Assembly (NCBI GenBank): GCA_051294375.1 | Contig: CM119265.1 | Location: 18,958,631 to 19,022,630, forward strand | DNA: 64,000 bases | From: Paraspadella gotoi | Taxonomy: Eukaryota; Chaetognatha | Reading direction: 5' to 3' | Shown: one piece after another, positions 14,807-27,099 of the stretch | Position numbering within the stretch: the first letter of the stretch is position 1 | How the letters are laid out: each line of letters starts with the position of its first letter | Position numbers and translations under genes: made by a program | Notes under the pieces: generated by a model | Told to the model about the DNA's origin: nothing | Database searches by the model: none | The model's input: only the letters and a program-made list of their open reading frames with translations

Positions 14807-17800
14807 ACGCGGGGTAATATAATATCAAGCCTCTGATCAAGGAGTCAGAGGGGGCAACGCGAATAATGCAAATAACATTAACAACCTGAAGTTTCTCGAA
14901 ACTGGGAAAAGGGAGGAAAAAAAGAGGAGGCGATCATGATATAAGAACAACGAAGACTACGCTAGTAACTTCTGTATTGAGTTGTATTCACAATGACCAA
15001 ATAACTGAAAATTAAATTTAGTCATAAAATTGTAACATGGTCGATAGGTATTCGAACACGCCAAAGAAGACGTAAGTGATTGATTCAGTTCTTTGCGTAT
15101 GATAGGTAGGAAGGGGAAAAAACGCACCCACTTTACAAAAAAATCTTATGAGTTGCCGCATAGCCGTGGTTTTTTCTTTTGTGGTTTTTTTTTGTCCACT
15201 GCCAGGTCAAGGAATTAAGAAAAGACCTGCAATCTATTCTTTCTAGATAGTGGAAAACAAAGGACTCTCCGTTTTCATACGATTAAAATCCTGACGTTTG
15301 TAACGAATATGAGGTTTTTTGTTTTTTGGAAAAAGAATGTCACTGAACGGGGGGGGAGACACGGTAGAAAATGAACTTTGTCTATTCGATGGTGTCCTAT
15401 TGGATTCAAATGAGGCGCTCATCAGCCAGTGGCCTCATACTCACTAACGAATCCTTCCCTCTCACGAAGATAAGATATCGGAATTATACCTAATGTATCC
15501 GTTCGATCACGGTATGGCCGTCCTCTCAATGATTTCCTTCTTTTTTTTTTTTTTTTTCTAACTGTACATATTAAAACTGCGAAGTTTTTGGGACTATTTT
15601 TTGGGAGGAGGAGTACGGAGATGAAAGAAGACGCATGATGAGGAAGTGGAGAGGAGTAGCGTCGAGGAGAGGACGAGGAGGGGGCAGAAAATGTTGTCCC
15701 AGGCAACCTCCTTCCGAGGGGAGCGCGAGAGGAGAGAGGAGAGAGCGAGAGACCGATGAGAGAGAGAAGGAGACGCAGGCGGCGGTTTCGATGAGAGAAT
15801 TTCGTAATACGAAAAGTTCACACATTTTCAACGGGCGACGGCCGAGGGGCGAGAGGAGAGAGAGAAGGAGGAGAAGGTGAGGCGATGAAGAAGAGAGGAG
15901 AGAAGGAATAAGAGTTGGGAAAGGTCAGCAGATAATTTTTTTCTTTTATTCTTTGGAGGACACAACTTCGATTCAGAGATTTTTTATTTTCACCGATCTC
16001 TAGGGGCGACAAAAACGGCCGAGAGCGGGCTTGTGGCTCTTCTCTCTCAGTCTCGCTCCTCTCCTCTCTCTCTCTCTCTGCGCTCTGCTCATTTTCGAGG
16101 GCTGCCACGATGATAGCGAACCACTTTTGCATGAGGCGAATTGACGACGACGACAACGACGACGTTTTTTGGGAAAATTTTGGGACAAAAGCCGAAACCG
16201 AAAAGACTTTGAGGCGGGAATGGGGCCAGAGGAGGTAGAAGTCGGGGGGCGGTTAAAGGAGAGCTGAAGGAAATTAAGAGGGCGACAAGCGGGTGGAGTA
16301 AGACTCTAGGCAGATGCACCTATAACAGATATGAGAATGAGCGGTCAGAAGTATTAGGACGACAGTAGAAGGAAAGAAGCTCGTTACTGATGTGACGGGA
16401 ACCGAAATTTCTCCAGAGCTGCCTTGAGATTGCTATGATTAGTATTGTGGGCAGCAATGAGATGAAGTGTAAGCCAATTAGATTCCTGAATTGACTTGAC
16501 AGAATTTATAAAAATTTTATTATTTTTCTTTTTTTTTGGTACTGGTTACAAGAATTAAATTCTAATACAGAATCAATCATCCTGTTACAAGTTAAACGGC
16601 AAAACGTTCTATTTACCAACGATGAGGCACGAGTCTAATTTTGTTACAGTATCGCACTTACCCAACCACCCCGACCGACTTGAGGAGGTTTATCCCCACT
16701 TTGCCCTTGCAGTCTCACCGAGAAGTGGGTTTTATCTACTATATTATCTATGACGCGTGGAGACGACGACGACAAATGGCCACCGAGCGCCGCTACTAAC
16801 CGAAGCTCTCCCCCTATATTTTTCAACCCTCAAACACGCCCAGAGCAGGATTTTGGGAAAATGAACGGGACAACTCCAGAACGTCCTCTTGGTTGTCGCC
16901 TATAAAAAACAAAACCCCACCAGGTTCAATTGGACAAAAACGAAGAAACAATTGTTGATATACCTGCAAAGGATATCGCGTAAACATGTTTATAAATATA
17001 TTGATTATTACTGCTACCTACGTCGTAGTTGTCTGTTTTCAATTAAAATTTGTGAAAAGCTTTTTACCATAAAAATATTCTCTTTTTTAATCCAATTGCC
17101 ATATTTACCTTTTCACATACAGAAACTTCTTACATATATAATTTTACAAATTTTTTCTACATGGTATCACTGCATATTTTCAATAAAAGTTAAAGCAATC
17201 TCTTGGAAAGCCCATCGTAGCGTCGAAAAGCTTGTTCGGTTGTCGAGTCGTAATTAAGTAAAACAGTAAGTGAAGTTAAAACAAACTTTTCCCGAGCCAA
17301 AAATCGACTACTTTAAGCAACTTTGACCCTTCTTTTCATTTCATAATTTACCATTTGGTTCTTATTATATAGCTCCTTTTCACACACTGGCATTATCGCC
17401 TCTGCACGAGACAGCCGCGCCCTAAACCAGTTATCATGAATCATGCGTACATCTGGTAACCACGTCGATCAAAACTTCCAGAACCCCATTCCTCAACCCT
17501 TTCTCTCATCCCCAAATGCCCCGCCCCCTCCCGGTCCTGACCACCAGCCTTGATTCTCCCCCTCCTATCTCTATTAGTTCCCTGAACAAAATTACTGTGC
17601 CCATTACCCCGAGTTGATTCCGACTCACCTAATGCACCGTCGACTCACCTTCAAAAATTCTGCGAATTGCTCACCTCGAACCACTGATCAAAATCAGCTG
17701 CCACCGCCGCCGCCTCCGCCGCCGACTCCGCCGCGCAGCCCTCATAAGACAATTAACCCCGAACCTCTGTCACCACGCCTTCCTCGCCACCATCGCACAC

Positions 17801-18989
17801 TGCCTTATTTTCTAAAAAGACCTCCAGCGTTAACACCCTGCTCCTTCCTCTCCCGGCCTCTCATACACACGCCTGATTTTCTAAAAAACCTCCAGGCGTT
17901 AACGCGCCTGCCCGTCCTCTCGCCTGCCTATCTCATACACGACTGCTGACTTTCTAAAAAGACCTACCAGCCGTTAAACGCCGCTCTCCTTCCGCGTCCC
18001 TGCCTACATCTCATACACTACTGCCTGATTTTCTTAAAAACTACCTCAGAGCGTTAACGCCCTGCTCGCTTCCTGCTCCCTGCCTATATCTCATACACAC
18101 CTGCTGAATTATTCTAAAATACCTCAGAGGTTAACCGCCATAAAAATCCCATTAACCTGGACATCAAGTAACACAATGCTAACCGTATCACCCAGCAATA
18201 AATTCTTAAGATAAGATAAACCTGGGTGTAAACAATACATCAAAGTCAGATAAGGAAACTCATAAAACCTATTTGTCTCTCTTTATTTATTTTTTGCATG
18301 TTTGACTTATGTTCACTTGGTAAAGCCATATTTCTCCCTTAAAAACTCAAACCGCAAAAAAACCACGAACACGACCATATTAGTTCATAATAAGCCAAAA
18401 TCGAATTACTAACTTAATAAACCATTATCACTTTCATAAATATAATTAAACCTGTTATTAACAGTACACGTAGTTAATTTCTTATTTATATTTTGGCAAA
18501 TTTCTTTCTGTCTTGCAATACTCATGGAAAAATCAGTCTCTGCTATCAATTTGAAAAAATCGCAGATGAATCGCATCAAACACAGAACCTAAAGTAAACC
18601 TTTTTCTTATTATCTAATAAACCTTAGATAATATCTATTTAAGTAATACCAGCAGAATAAAACATGGTTAAACGAGTGACATAAGTAAAAAAAATACTAT
18701 TGGTAAAATTTTTAAAATGTAAAATACATGAAGTATGTTAGAGAAAAAACATGATCTTTATACATTATGAAAAATATAACATTTAGTCCTTATGCAGCTA
18801 AAGGCGTAGTGAATATAGCAGTACATACGAAAATTTTAAAAATCAATTATGAAAGCAACATACCATCAGTGAACATTAATTTATCAATAAAAATTAATTT
18901 TAACAAAAATTTTCGCACGTAGGCTCATGTTATTATATAGTACTACCTATAAAATCAAAAAATTTCAAAATTAGGCTTTTCCTAATTTG
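14766..18989. repeat. Tandem duplicated block, copy A
   Basis: This ~4.2 kb block is repeated immediately downstream (18990 to about 23025) in the same orientation. Long stretches match, but the copies differ by frequent single-base insertions and deletions. Copy A often carries extra single bases, for instance where copy B has a clean GAGGAG run at about 19795. It starts within the right end of the TIR element and ends inside the left arm of the foldback element. Both copies contain a GC-rich central part with (GA)n and GAC-triplet runs, AT-rich flanks and a 71-bp minisatellite. No gene is readable, partly because indel noise would break any frame. Confidence 0.85.
17805..18136 (+). repeat. 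71-bp minisatellite, about 4.6 units (copy A)
   Basis: Units run from CACTGCCTGATTTTC through CTCATACA. Copy A of the block has four to five units, while copy B (about 22115-22235) has only about 1.7. Units in copy A vary by many one-base indels. Confidence 0.8.
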
Positions 18990-19921
18990 CTTTTTACCCC
19001 CCCTGTTCACTTGGTCCCCTTAAGAAGACGCGGGGTAAATAATACAAGCCTCTAGAGCAGGAAGTGAGAGGGGGGCAACGCGAATATGCAAATAACATTA
19101 ACAACCTGAAGTTTCTCGAAACTGGAAAAGGGGGAAAAAAAAGGGGGCGATGAATAAGAAAACGAAGATACCGCTTAGTAACTCTAGTATTGAGTTTGTT
19201 ATTCAATGACCAATAACTGAAATTAAATTTAGTCATAAAATTTATACATGGTGATGGTAATTCGAACACGCCAAAGAAGTGTAAGGATGATTCAGTTCTA
19301 TTGCGTGATAGGAGGAGGGGAAAAACGACCCAACTTTACAAAAAAAATCTTTATGAATAGCCGTGGTTTTTTTTTTGGTTTTTTTTTGTCCCACTGCCAG
19401 TCAAGGAATAAGAAAAGACCTGCATCTATTCTTCTAGATAGGGAAAACAAAGACTCTCCGTTTTCTACGATTAAAATCCTAACGGTTTGTTAACCGAAAT
19501 GAGGGTTTTTTGTTTTTTTTTGGAAAAAGAATTGTCACTGAACGGGGGGGGGGAGAACCGGTGAAAATGAATTTTCGTATCGAGGTGGTCCTATGGATTC
19601 AAATGAGGCTCATCAGGCCAGTGGCCTCATCTCACTAACGAATCCCTTCCCTCTCACGAAGATAGATATCGGAATTATACCTAATTTATCCGTTCGATCA
19701 CGGTTGGCCGTCTCTTAATGTTTCCTTCTTTTTTTTTCTTTTTTTTTTTCTAACTGTACATATAAAACTGCGAAGTTTTTGGGGACTTATTTTGAGGAGG
19801 AGGAGGAGGAGGAGGATGAAGAAGACGATGATGAGGAAGTGGAGAGGGAGTAGGTCGAGGGAGGACGAGGAGGGGGCAGAAAATGTTGTCAGGCAACCTC
19901 CTTCCAGGGGAGCGGAGAGAG

Positions 19922-20557
19922 NNNNNNNNNNNNNNNNNNNNNNNNNNNNNNNNNNNNNNNNNNNNNNNNNNNNNNNNNNNNNNNNNNNNNNNNNNNNNNN
20001 NNNNNNNNNNNNNNNNNNNNNNNNNNNNNNNNNNNNNNNNNNNNNNNNNNNNNNNNNNNNNNNNNNNNNNNNNNNNNNNNNNNNNNNNNNNNNNNNNNNN
20101 NNNNNNNNNNNNNNNNNNNNNNNNNNNNNNNNNNNNNNNNNNNNNNNNNNNNNNNNNNNNNNNNNNNNNNNNNNNNNNNNNNNNNNNNNNNNNNNNNNNN
20201 NNNNNNNNNNNNNNNNNNNNNNNNNNNNNNNNNNNNNNNNNNNNNNNNNNNNNNNNNNNNNNNNNNNNNNNNNNNNNNNNNNNNNNNNNNNNNNNNNNNN
20301 NNNNNNNNNNNNNNNNNNNNNNNNNNNNNNNNNNNNNNNNNNNNNNNNNNNNNNNNNNNNNNNNNNNNNNNNNNNNNNNNNNNNNNNNNNNNNNNNNNNN
20401 NNNNNNNNNNNNNNNNNNNNNNNNNNNNNNNNNNNNNNNNNNNNNNNNNNNNNNNNNNNNNNNNNNNNNNNNNNNNNNNNNNNNNNNNNNNNNNNNNNNN
20501 NNNNNNNNNNNNNNNNNNNNNNNNNNNNNNNNNNNNNNNNNNNNNNNNNNNNNNNNN
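19922..20557. other. Assembly gap, 636 N
   Basis: Unknown bases inside copy B of the tandem block, flanked by GA-rich and G-rich sequence. The size looks estimated by scaffolding. The equivalent part of copy A is (GA)n-rich. Confidence 0.99.
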
Positions 20558-21794
20558 GGGGGGGGGTTAAAGAAGGAGCTGAAGGGAAATGAGAAGGGCG
20601 ACGAAGCGGTGGAGTAAGGACTTAGGAGTGCGATAACAGATGAGAAGAGCGTCGAAGAAAGTTATTAGGACGACAGTGGAAGAAAGAAGTCGTTAACGAT
20701 TGTGAGGGAACGAAATTTTCTCCAGAGCTGCTTGAGATCTGCTTGATTTAGTATTTGTGGGGCAGCAATGAGATGAAGTGTAAGCCAATTAGATTCCTGA
20801 ATTGACTTGACAATTTATAAAATTTTATTATTTTTCTTTTTTTTTACTGTTTTACAAGACATTAAAATCTATACAGAATCAATCACTTTTTACAAGTTAA
20901 ACGGCAAACGTTTCTATTTACGCAACGAGATGGCACGAGGTCTTATTTTTACAGTTTCGCACTTACCCAACCACCCCGACCGTTGAGGGGTTAGTCCTCA
21001 CTTTGCCCTGCGAGTCTCACCTCAGAGAAGTGGGTTTCTTATCTACTTTTATATTATCGCTAGTGGACGACGATGACGACGACGACGACAAGGACCGGCG
21101 CCCACTTAACGAAGCTCTCCCCCTTATTTTTCAACCCTCCAACCAGCCCGAGCAGGATTTTGGGAAAATGAACGGGACAACTCCAAACGCCCTCTTGGGT
21201 GTCGCCTATAAAAACAAAACCCGCACAGGTTCAATTGGAAAAACGAAAAGGAAACAATTGTTGTATACCTGCAAATATATGGTAAACATGTTTTAAAGTT
21301 ATTGATTATTGCGTTACCTATTCGTAGTTGTTGTGTTTCAATTAAAATTTGTGAAAAGCTTTTTACCATAAAAAATATTCTTTTTTTTAATCCAATTAGC
21401 CTATTTACCTTTTACATACGAAACTTTTACATATAATTTTACAATTTTTTTACATGTATCATGCATTTTTCAATAAAAGTTAAAGAATCTCTTGGAGCCC
21501 TTCGTAGCGTCGTAAAATCTTGGTTGTCGAGGTCGTAATTAAGTAAAACAGTAGTGAAAGTAAAACAAACTTTTTCCCGAGCCAAAAATCGACGACTTTA
21601 AGGCAACTTGTGACCCTTCTTTTCATTTCATAATTTCACCATTTGGTTCTTTTATTAGCTCCTTTTCACACCTGGCCATTACGCTCTCACGAGACAGCCG
21701 CGCCCCTAAAACACAGTATCATGAATCATGGTACTCGGGTAACCACGTCGATCAAAACTTTTCCAGAACCCCATTCTCGAACCCTTTCTCTCAT

Positions 21795-22041
21795 NNNNNN
21801 NNNNNNNNNNNNNNNNNNNNNNNNNNNNNNNNNNNNNNNNNNNNNNNNNNNNNNNNNNNNNNNNNNNNNNNNNNNNNNNNNNNNNNNNNNNNNNNNNNNN
21901 NNNNNNNNNNNNNNNNNNNNNNNNNNNNNNNNNNNNNNNNNNNNNNNNNNNNNNNNNNNNNNNNNNNNNNNNNNNNNNNNNNNNNNNNNNNNNNNNNNNN
22001 NNNNNNNNNNNNNNNNNNNNNNNNNNNNNNNNNNNNNNNNN
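21795..22041. other. Assembly gap, 247 N
   Basis: Unknown bases inside copy B. The equivalent part of copy A contains a C-rich stretch and CCG triplets. Confidence 0.99.
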
Positions 22042-22832
22042 CGCCGCCGACTCCGCCGCAGCCGCTCATAAGACAATTAACCCGAACCTCTGTCACCACC
22101 GCCTTCCTCGCCACCATCGCACACTGCCTGATTTTCTAAAAAGACCTCCAGGTTAACGCCCTGCTCCTTCCTCTCCCTGCCTATCTCATACACACTGCCT
22201 GATTTTCTAAAAATACCTCGAGGTTAACGCTAAAATCCCCATTAACCTGACATCAATGTAACCAAATGCTAACTGTTCAACCAGAATATAATTCTTAATT
22301 AAGATAAACCTGGGTAAACCAATACATCAAAGTCAGATAGGAAAATTCATAAAACCTAGTTCTCTCTTTATTATTTTTGATGTTTGACTTGTTCACTGGT
22401 AAAGCATATTTCTCCCTTAAAACTCAAAACCGCAAAAAACCAGAACAGACCATATTAGTTATAATAGCCAAAACCGATTACTAACTTATAAAACTTATCA
22501 CTTTTTAAATATAATAAACCTGTTTAAACCAGTAACGTAGTTAATTTCTTATATATTTTGGCAAATTTCTTTGTTTGAATACCTCATTGGAAAAATCAAT
22601 TCTCTCTTAATTTGAAAAATCGCAATGAATCGCATCAAACACAGACTAAGTAAACCTTTCTTTATCTAATAAAACCTATAGATATTATCTATTAGATAAT
22701 ACCAGCAGAGATAAACCTGGTTAAACGAGTGACATAAAGTAAAAAAAATATATTTGTAAAATTTTTAAATGTAAAATACATGAAGTATGTTAAGAAAAAA
22801 ATATTTTATACATATGAAAATATAACATTTGT

Positions 22833-23448
22833 CCTTATGCACTAAGGCGTAGTGAAAGTTACATACGAAAATTTTAAAAATCAATTATGAACAACATACC
22901 ATCAGTGAACATTAATTTATAATAAAAATTAATTTTTAAAAAAAATTTTCGCAGTAGGCTATATTTATATATAGTACTATCCTTATAAAATCAAAAAATT
23001 TCAAAATAGGCTTTTCCTAATTTTGATTGCAGATTTGAATTTCTCGTCAAAAGTTGATAAAAAAAAGTATAAATCATTTTTAAAAATTCTTTCATTAAGT
23101 GGGTTAAAAATTAAAAAAAACTATATTTAATACATATAAAAAATTAATTTTCAGCTTAAAATATATCTTTTTCTAATTTTTGACCCACTTAATGAAGGAA
23201 TTTTTCTTTTTATCAACTTTTTATGACGAATCCAAATCTGCCATAATTTTTTTATAAAAAACTGTTTTGAAATTTTAACATTTATTGGTTTAGTATTAGT
23301 ATAAATATGGCCTACTGCGTAAATTGTAAAATATATTATAAATTTTTTTATTACATAAATGTTAATTAGTATAATGTTGTTCGTTCCTTACTTTTAGAAT
23401 TTTAATTAAAGTTAAATTTAGAAATTTTACTACGCCTTATTATGCACA
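22833..23448. mobile_element. Foldback (long inverted repeat) element, ~616 bp
   Basis: The two halves are imperfect reverse complements over their whole length. The left arm begins CTTATGCACTAAGGCGTAG and the right arm ends with its inverse at 23430-23448. Further pairs include GCAGTAGGC near 22955 with GCCTACTGC near 23310, and the TTCATTAAGTGGGTTA region near 23092 with its inverse near 23188. The centre is at about 23140. It has no coding capacity and looks like a MITE or foldback element. A truncated copy of the left arm lies at about 18786-18988, at the end of duplicated block A. Confidence 0.7.
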
Positions 23449-24476
23449 TATCCAAGGTGAGACAATCAGCTTTCAAACGCCTTATCATTTTATGCAATTG
23501 ACCAAAGTATAAGAAAATGGCAGTTGGACAAATAAAAAAAAAATATTTTAGAGGAGTAAAAGAAAAGTGAAAAGAAAAGAAAGCCCGTAAGACCATCTAC
23601 TTATCAGTTAACCTATAAAAATCGAAATCGATGAACACGACTTTTTTCGCTCGAATTTTTAATTTTTTTTTTCCTGGAGGTCTGAGGCACCGTGCATCGC
23701 AACGACTTCGCTTTCATTTTCATTCAATTTCAATTCATTTTCCAGTTTAAATTTCGCTATCACGTTTTTTTTAACATTTAAACCTCGATAACTGCAACGA
23801 AGATTCCTTTACAACTGATAGAATCAAAATTATCAGTATTCAATCTCGGGTAATACACAGAAGATAGTAGATTAATAAGTACGAACTCAAATATCACTTG
23901 TATTGATAAGTATTAAGTAGTAATTATAAAGTATTGATATAGCTACCTTATATTGTTTTCTCTTTTTCCAAACTTGTACAATGTGCAAGTACGATGTACA
24001 TATTCTTTCTCGTTCCCCCCCTCGTTTCCGCTTTCATAGGAACGAAGTCCCCCCCCCCGCAGCCCCCGGTCGTGTCCTGAGCTTTTAATTATCAAGCCTC
24101 CTGAGTTCGCTTGAAGACAAAACCCCCAGCCGCTCTTGTCTTGAGTCAAATGCTATGTTTTGTTTTGTTTTTTTTCGCTTTGTTTCGGTTTTTCTGACGA
24201 CAAAAATTCCAAGTGCGCAAATTGCACCAATAATCAAAATAAAAATGGGTAACTAATTCAATATAAGGTTTCCTTAATCTTAAAACAAATCCATCTCAAC
24301 ATTATCAATATTATCGTTCTACAATTTTTATAACACTTTATTACATCTTTCCCCAACCCTCTTTAACTCACCCAAAAAACCATTCCCGGCTTTTCTATCG
24401 TCTCCCCCCTACGTCCCCTTTTTCCCCACATGTCCTTACCTTTCGTGGTCGGGGAGATTTTATTGTTTCCTCGCAG

Positions 24477-24648
24477 GTGAGGACGCGTCGAGTGGCGACC
24501 GCTGCGCAGCGTGAAGCCGACGACCGAGTTACTGACCCACCCGCCTCTCACCGACTCGACCAGCCCACAGAAACTCACCACTCTTTACCTGTCCCTGAGC
24601 TCTCTCTCCCTGCAAACTTTGTCCTCAAACCTCCACTGATTATAGAAA
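24477..24648 (+). CDS. Possible internal exon, orientation uncertain
   Basis: On + a strong acceptor (TTGTTTCCTCGCAG, ending 24476) precedes an open frame reading VRTRRVATAAQREADD... and ending LPANFVLKPPLIIES before a donor-like GTAAAC at 24649. On - the same segment ends in an equally good donor (GAAAG|GTAAGG, at about 24441) with an open frame ending CEETIKSPRPRK. Both readings have normal residue composition and I recognise neither. No flanking exons were found. Confidence 0.25.
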
Positions 24649-24794
24649 GTAAACTTTTAATTACGATATATATACAATATATCATGACATTTGAAAAATT
24701 CCTCGGTTGTTAAACAAAGATTGCCATTTGGTATTCGTGATTATATGAATCAACTTAAAAACATTCGTATATTCAAAATCGGGTGTATATTTAG

Positions 24795-25105
24795 AAAGCA
24801 TACTGTATGAAACTTTACATATACTAGCTCACTTGCTATACATTTCAATTTCACAGTGTGTTATTAAAGTAGAGAAACGAAGTTTTCGAATTCTGCTAAA
24901 CTGAATATATGTATGTAATTTTATTTCAGTTAAATATAATACATTTTTTATAAAGCATATTGTATGAAACTTTACATATACTAGCTCTCTTGCTTTACAT
25001 TTCAATTTCTCAGCGTGTTATTAAAGTAGAGAAACGAAGTTTTCAAATTCCGCTAAACAGAAAATATGTATTTTTATTTCAGTTAAATGTAATACATTTA
25101 AAAAA
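24795..25105 (+). repeat. 157-bp tandem dimer
   Basis: Two adjacent copies start at AAAGCATACTG (24795) and AAAGCATATTG (24952). They are highly similar over about 150 bases, with scattered substitutions and small indels near their 3' ends, so this looks like a genuine local duplication rather than read noise. It is AT-rich and contains no gene. Confidence 0.85.
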
Positions 25106-25225
25106 AAATATCCAGTAGGTGTACATAAATTGACCTCACCCTTGACATTGTTTAATAATTACATCATAACATATTCCCGTTTCTAACTAGAAAAGTTTTT
25201 GTGATCTCGCTTAAATTACTTTATC

Positions 25226-25525
25226 TTATCTTTCTCTGCCTCTGACTATTAATAAAACTCTCCCCCGACTTCCAAACATTCCGGAAAAACGAAGTCGGTC
25301 GTTAAGGATTTTCGGTTTTTTTTGTGTTTTGACCACCGTCGTCGTCGTCGTCGTCGTCCTTGTCCCAGTGGTCGAATTTGTCGTCGTCATCGTCGTCCCC
25401 GTCGAAAATGGTGATTCCTCTTTAGGGGGAGAAAGATTGGGAGGAGGGTAAGGGGAGGAGACCCGCCTTCTATCCGAACGGGAGGAGGAAGAGGAAGAGG
25501 ATCGACGAGTAATGAATGGCTCCAT
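25226..25525 (-). CDS. Small uncharacterised Ser/Thr-rich ORF
   Basis: An ORF on - begins with ATG in a good initiation context (CCAAGATGGAG) and gives about 99 residues: MEPFITRRSSSSSSS, then a basic stretch RSDRRR, Pro-rich SSPYPPPN, and a Thr-rich run before KTQKKPKILNDRLRF. It could be a short protein or the first exon of a longer one, but I saw no convincing donor. Much of the Thr run comes from a GTC-triplet repeat on +, so it may be spurious. Confidence 0.25.
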   Translation of the reverse strand: MEPFITRRSSSSSSSRSDRRRVSSPYPPPNLSPPKEESPFSTGTTMTTTNSTTGTRTTTTTTTVVKTQKKPKILNDRLRFSGMFGSRGRVLLIVRGRER

Positions 25526-26170
25526 CTTGGAAATAAAGAGAAAAAAAAAGGGAAAGGGTTTTGGCGGGGTCACGTACTCCAGGGCTCACGCGGTTGAGGT
25601 CATGGGGATTTAAAGGAAAAAAAAGGGGGGGGGAAGTCGGACGGAATTAGGATCAAAAGTGGGGGTTGGGGTAGAGGGGAAAATGATAGCGATGAAGGGA
25701 GCAAGGAGAGAAGGTTGAACGAACAGCTTGAGAATCCTCGCGGATCCTCGTTGGAACAGTTTGGTATTTGGAGTCTTAGATTCGGGGTTCGATCGACGGA
25801 AGAGATTTGGAAACCTCAAGCCGAAGATTCGATCTTCATTAATTCCGAATTAGACGTCGTTTGACAAAAGCCGCGCAACTGCTGACGTTCCCTACCCACC
25901 GAATGCCAAAAGAAAAAAAACAAAAAATAACTATATGATTCGCTTGAAAAATAAATAATCATTCGAAATTAAGTCACGACTCTATGACATATGACATAAG
26001 ACATATTAGCTATGACGACTCCGTTGGGATCTCTTTTTTTTTTATTCAAACTACGGTTCTAAGTTATCATTTTTGCTTTATTGTCTTTTTACCAACCGCT
26101 TTCTCAAACTCTCACCTCTATTTCTCCCTACTCTCTTTGTTGACTCCTTAGTCTTCTCTTCGTGGCCCAG

Positions 26171-26173
<3 letters not shown>

Positions 26174-26216
<43 letters not shown>
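26174..26216 (+). repeat. (CT)n microsatellite
   Basis: A clean CT run of about 43 bases, followed by TTCTCC-type low-complexity sequence to about 26270. Confidence 0.9.
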
Positions 26217-26219
<3 letters not shown>

Positions 26220-26372
26220 CTCTCATTGTCTCCTTCTCTCCTTTTCTCCTTCTCTCCTTTTCTCCTTCTCCAGCCTCAACGCCGCGACCGGTGAAACAGA
26301 TTCTCTGAAACAAAAATTCCCTTCCATTTTTTTCTCTCTTTCAGTTTTTGTCACAAGTTTTCTTTGACACCT

Positions 26373-26501
26373 ACACCTTTCGGGAGTCCTCCTCCTCATC
26401 CTCCTCTTCCTTATTTTCCTCTGACACCTCATCTCCTCTTAACTTCTTGGCATTCGGTCTCCCCTTCCTCTTGGCACCTTTCGCCACGAGGCCCCTTACC
26501 A
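26373..26501 (-). CDS. Possible terminal exon of an AT-hook, acidic nuclear protein
   Basis: On - the sequence after an acceptor (AACTTACCAG) opens with VRGLVAKGAKRKGRPNAKKL and continues through acidic GDEVSEENKEEEDEEEDSRKV to a stop. KRKGRP is the core of an AT-hook, and the basic-then-acidic order is typical of chromatin proteins. The exon could instead end at a donor-like GGTGTAG before the stop. No upstream exon was identified, and the acidic part could be a chance reading of a GAG/GAT-rich tract. Confidence 0.3.
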
Positions 26502-26610
26502 CTGGTAAGTTCCCAGTCAACTTACCTTTTTTATAGGACGACGACGACTATCGAACCTGACGTCCAAAAGCCACAATAACTCGGATTCGTCACGTTGCAA
26601 CGGAAAAAGT

Positions 26611-26613
<3 letters not shown>

Positions 26614-26652
<39 letters not shown>
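26614..26652 (+). repeat. (CT)n microsatellite
   Basis: A CT run of about 39 bases in unannotated sequence. Confidence 0.9.
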
Positions 26653-26656
<4 letters not shown>

Positions 26657-27099
26657 ACCGATGTTTCGAAAGTTCCAGGTTTATTTTTGGGGAATTTCAC
26701 AGTTAGTTGTTTGATTGAAAAGAGTATTCAAGGGCTTAAGTAATGAATTACGTATTATGAATACATAAATTTTTAAAATAAAGTTTGGAAAAAAAATTAT
26801 GTTCCTTTTTTAAAGAACCTAATCCAAACCTCGATCTTTTTCTTCTATTATTTTTTTTCGTCTTTCTTCAAATTTTAGAAAGGAGAATTTTTTACGGAAA
26901 TCTTTTCAGCATTATTCTAATTTTCCACTCACATCACGTTCCAATAGGAAGTTTTTCATATATTGTGGTCTTAAACTTAGACTTCTTGATAATTTTTTTT
27001 TTTCATTTACCTTTCCTCAACCCTTGTTAATTTTATTTGGTCTTTCTTCGATTTGAGTTTCTTCGTAATCATGTTAACTGATTCCCACTTGCCAGTTCC

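Larger units (their letters stand above)
18990..23025. repeat. Tandem duplicated block, copy B
   Basis: Second copy of the block starting at 14766. It contains two N gaps (19922-20557 and 21795-22041) whose missing sequence is represented in copy A at roughly 15730-16250 and 17500-17715. Unlike copy A it continues through the complete foldback element. See copy A for the contents. Confidence 0.85.

Noticed and set aside
15970-16200. Possible transmembrane-coding exon (IRLMQKWFAIIVAAL) in duplicated block A
   Set aside because: Copy B has a gap here and indel noise prevents any frame check.
21643-22117. Open frames across the N gap on both strands
   Set aside because: They consist mainly of unknown residues from the gap and carry no evidence of coding.
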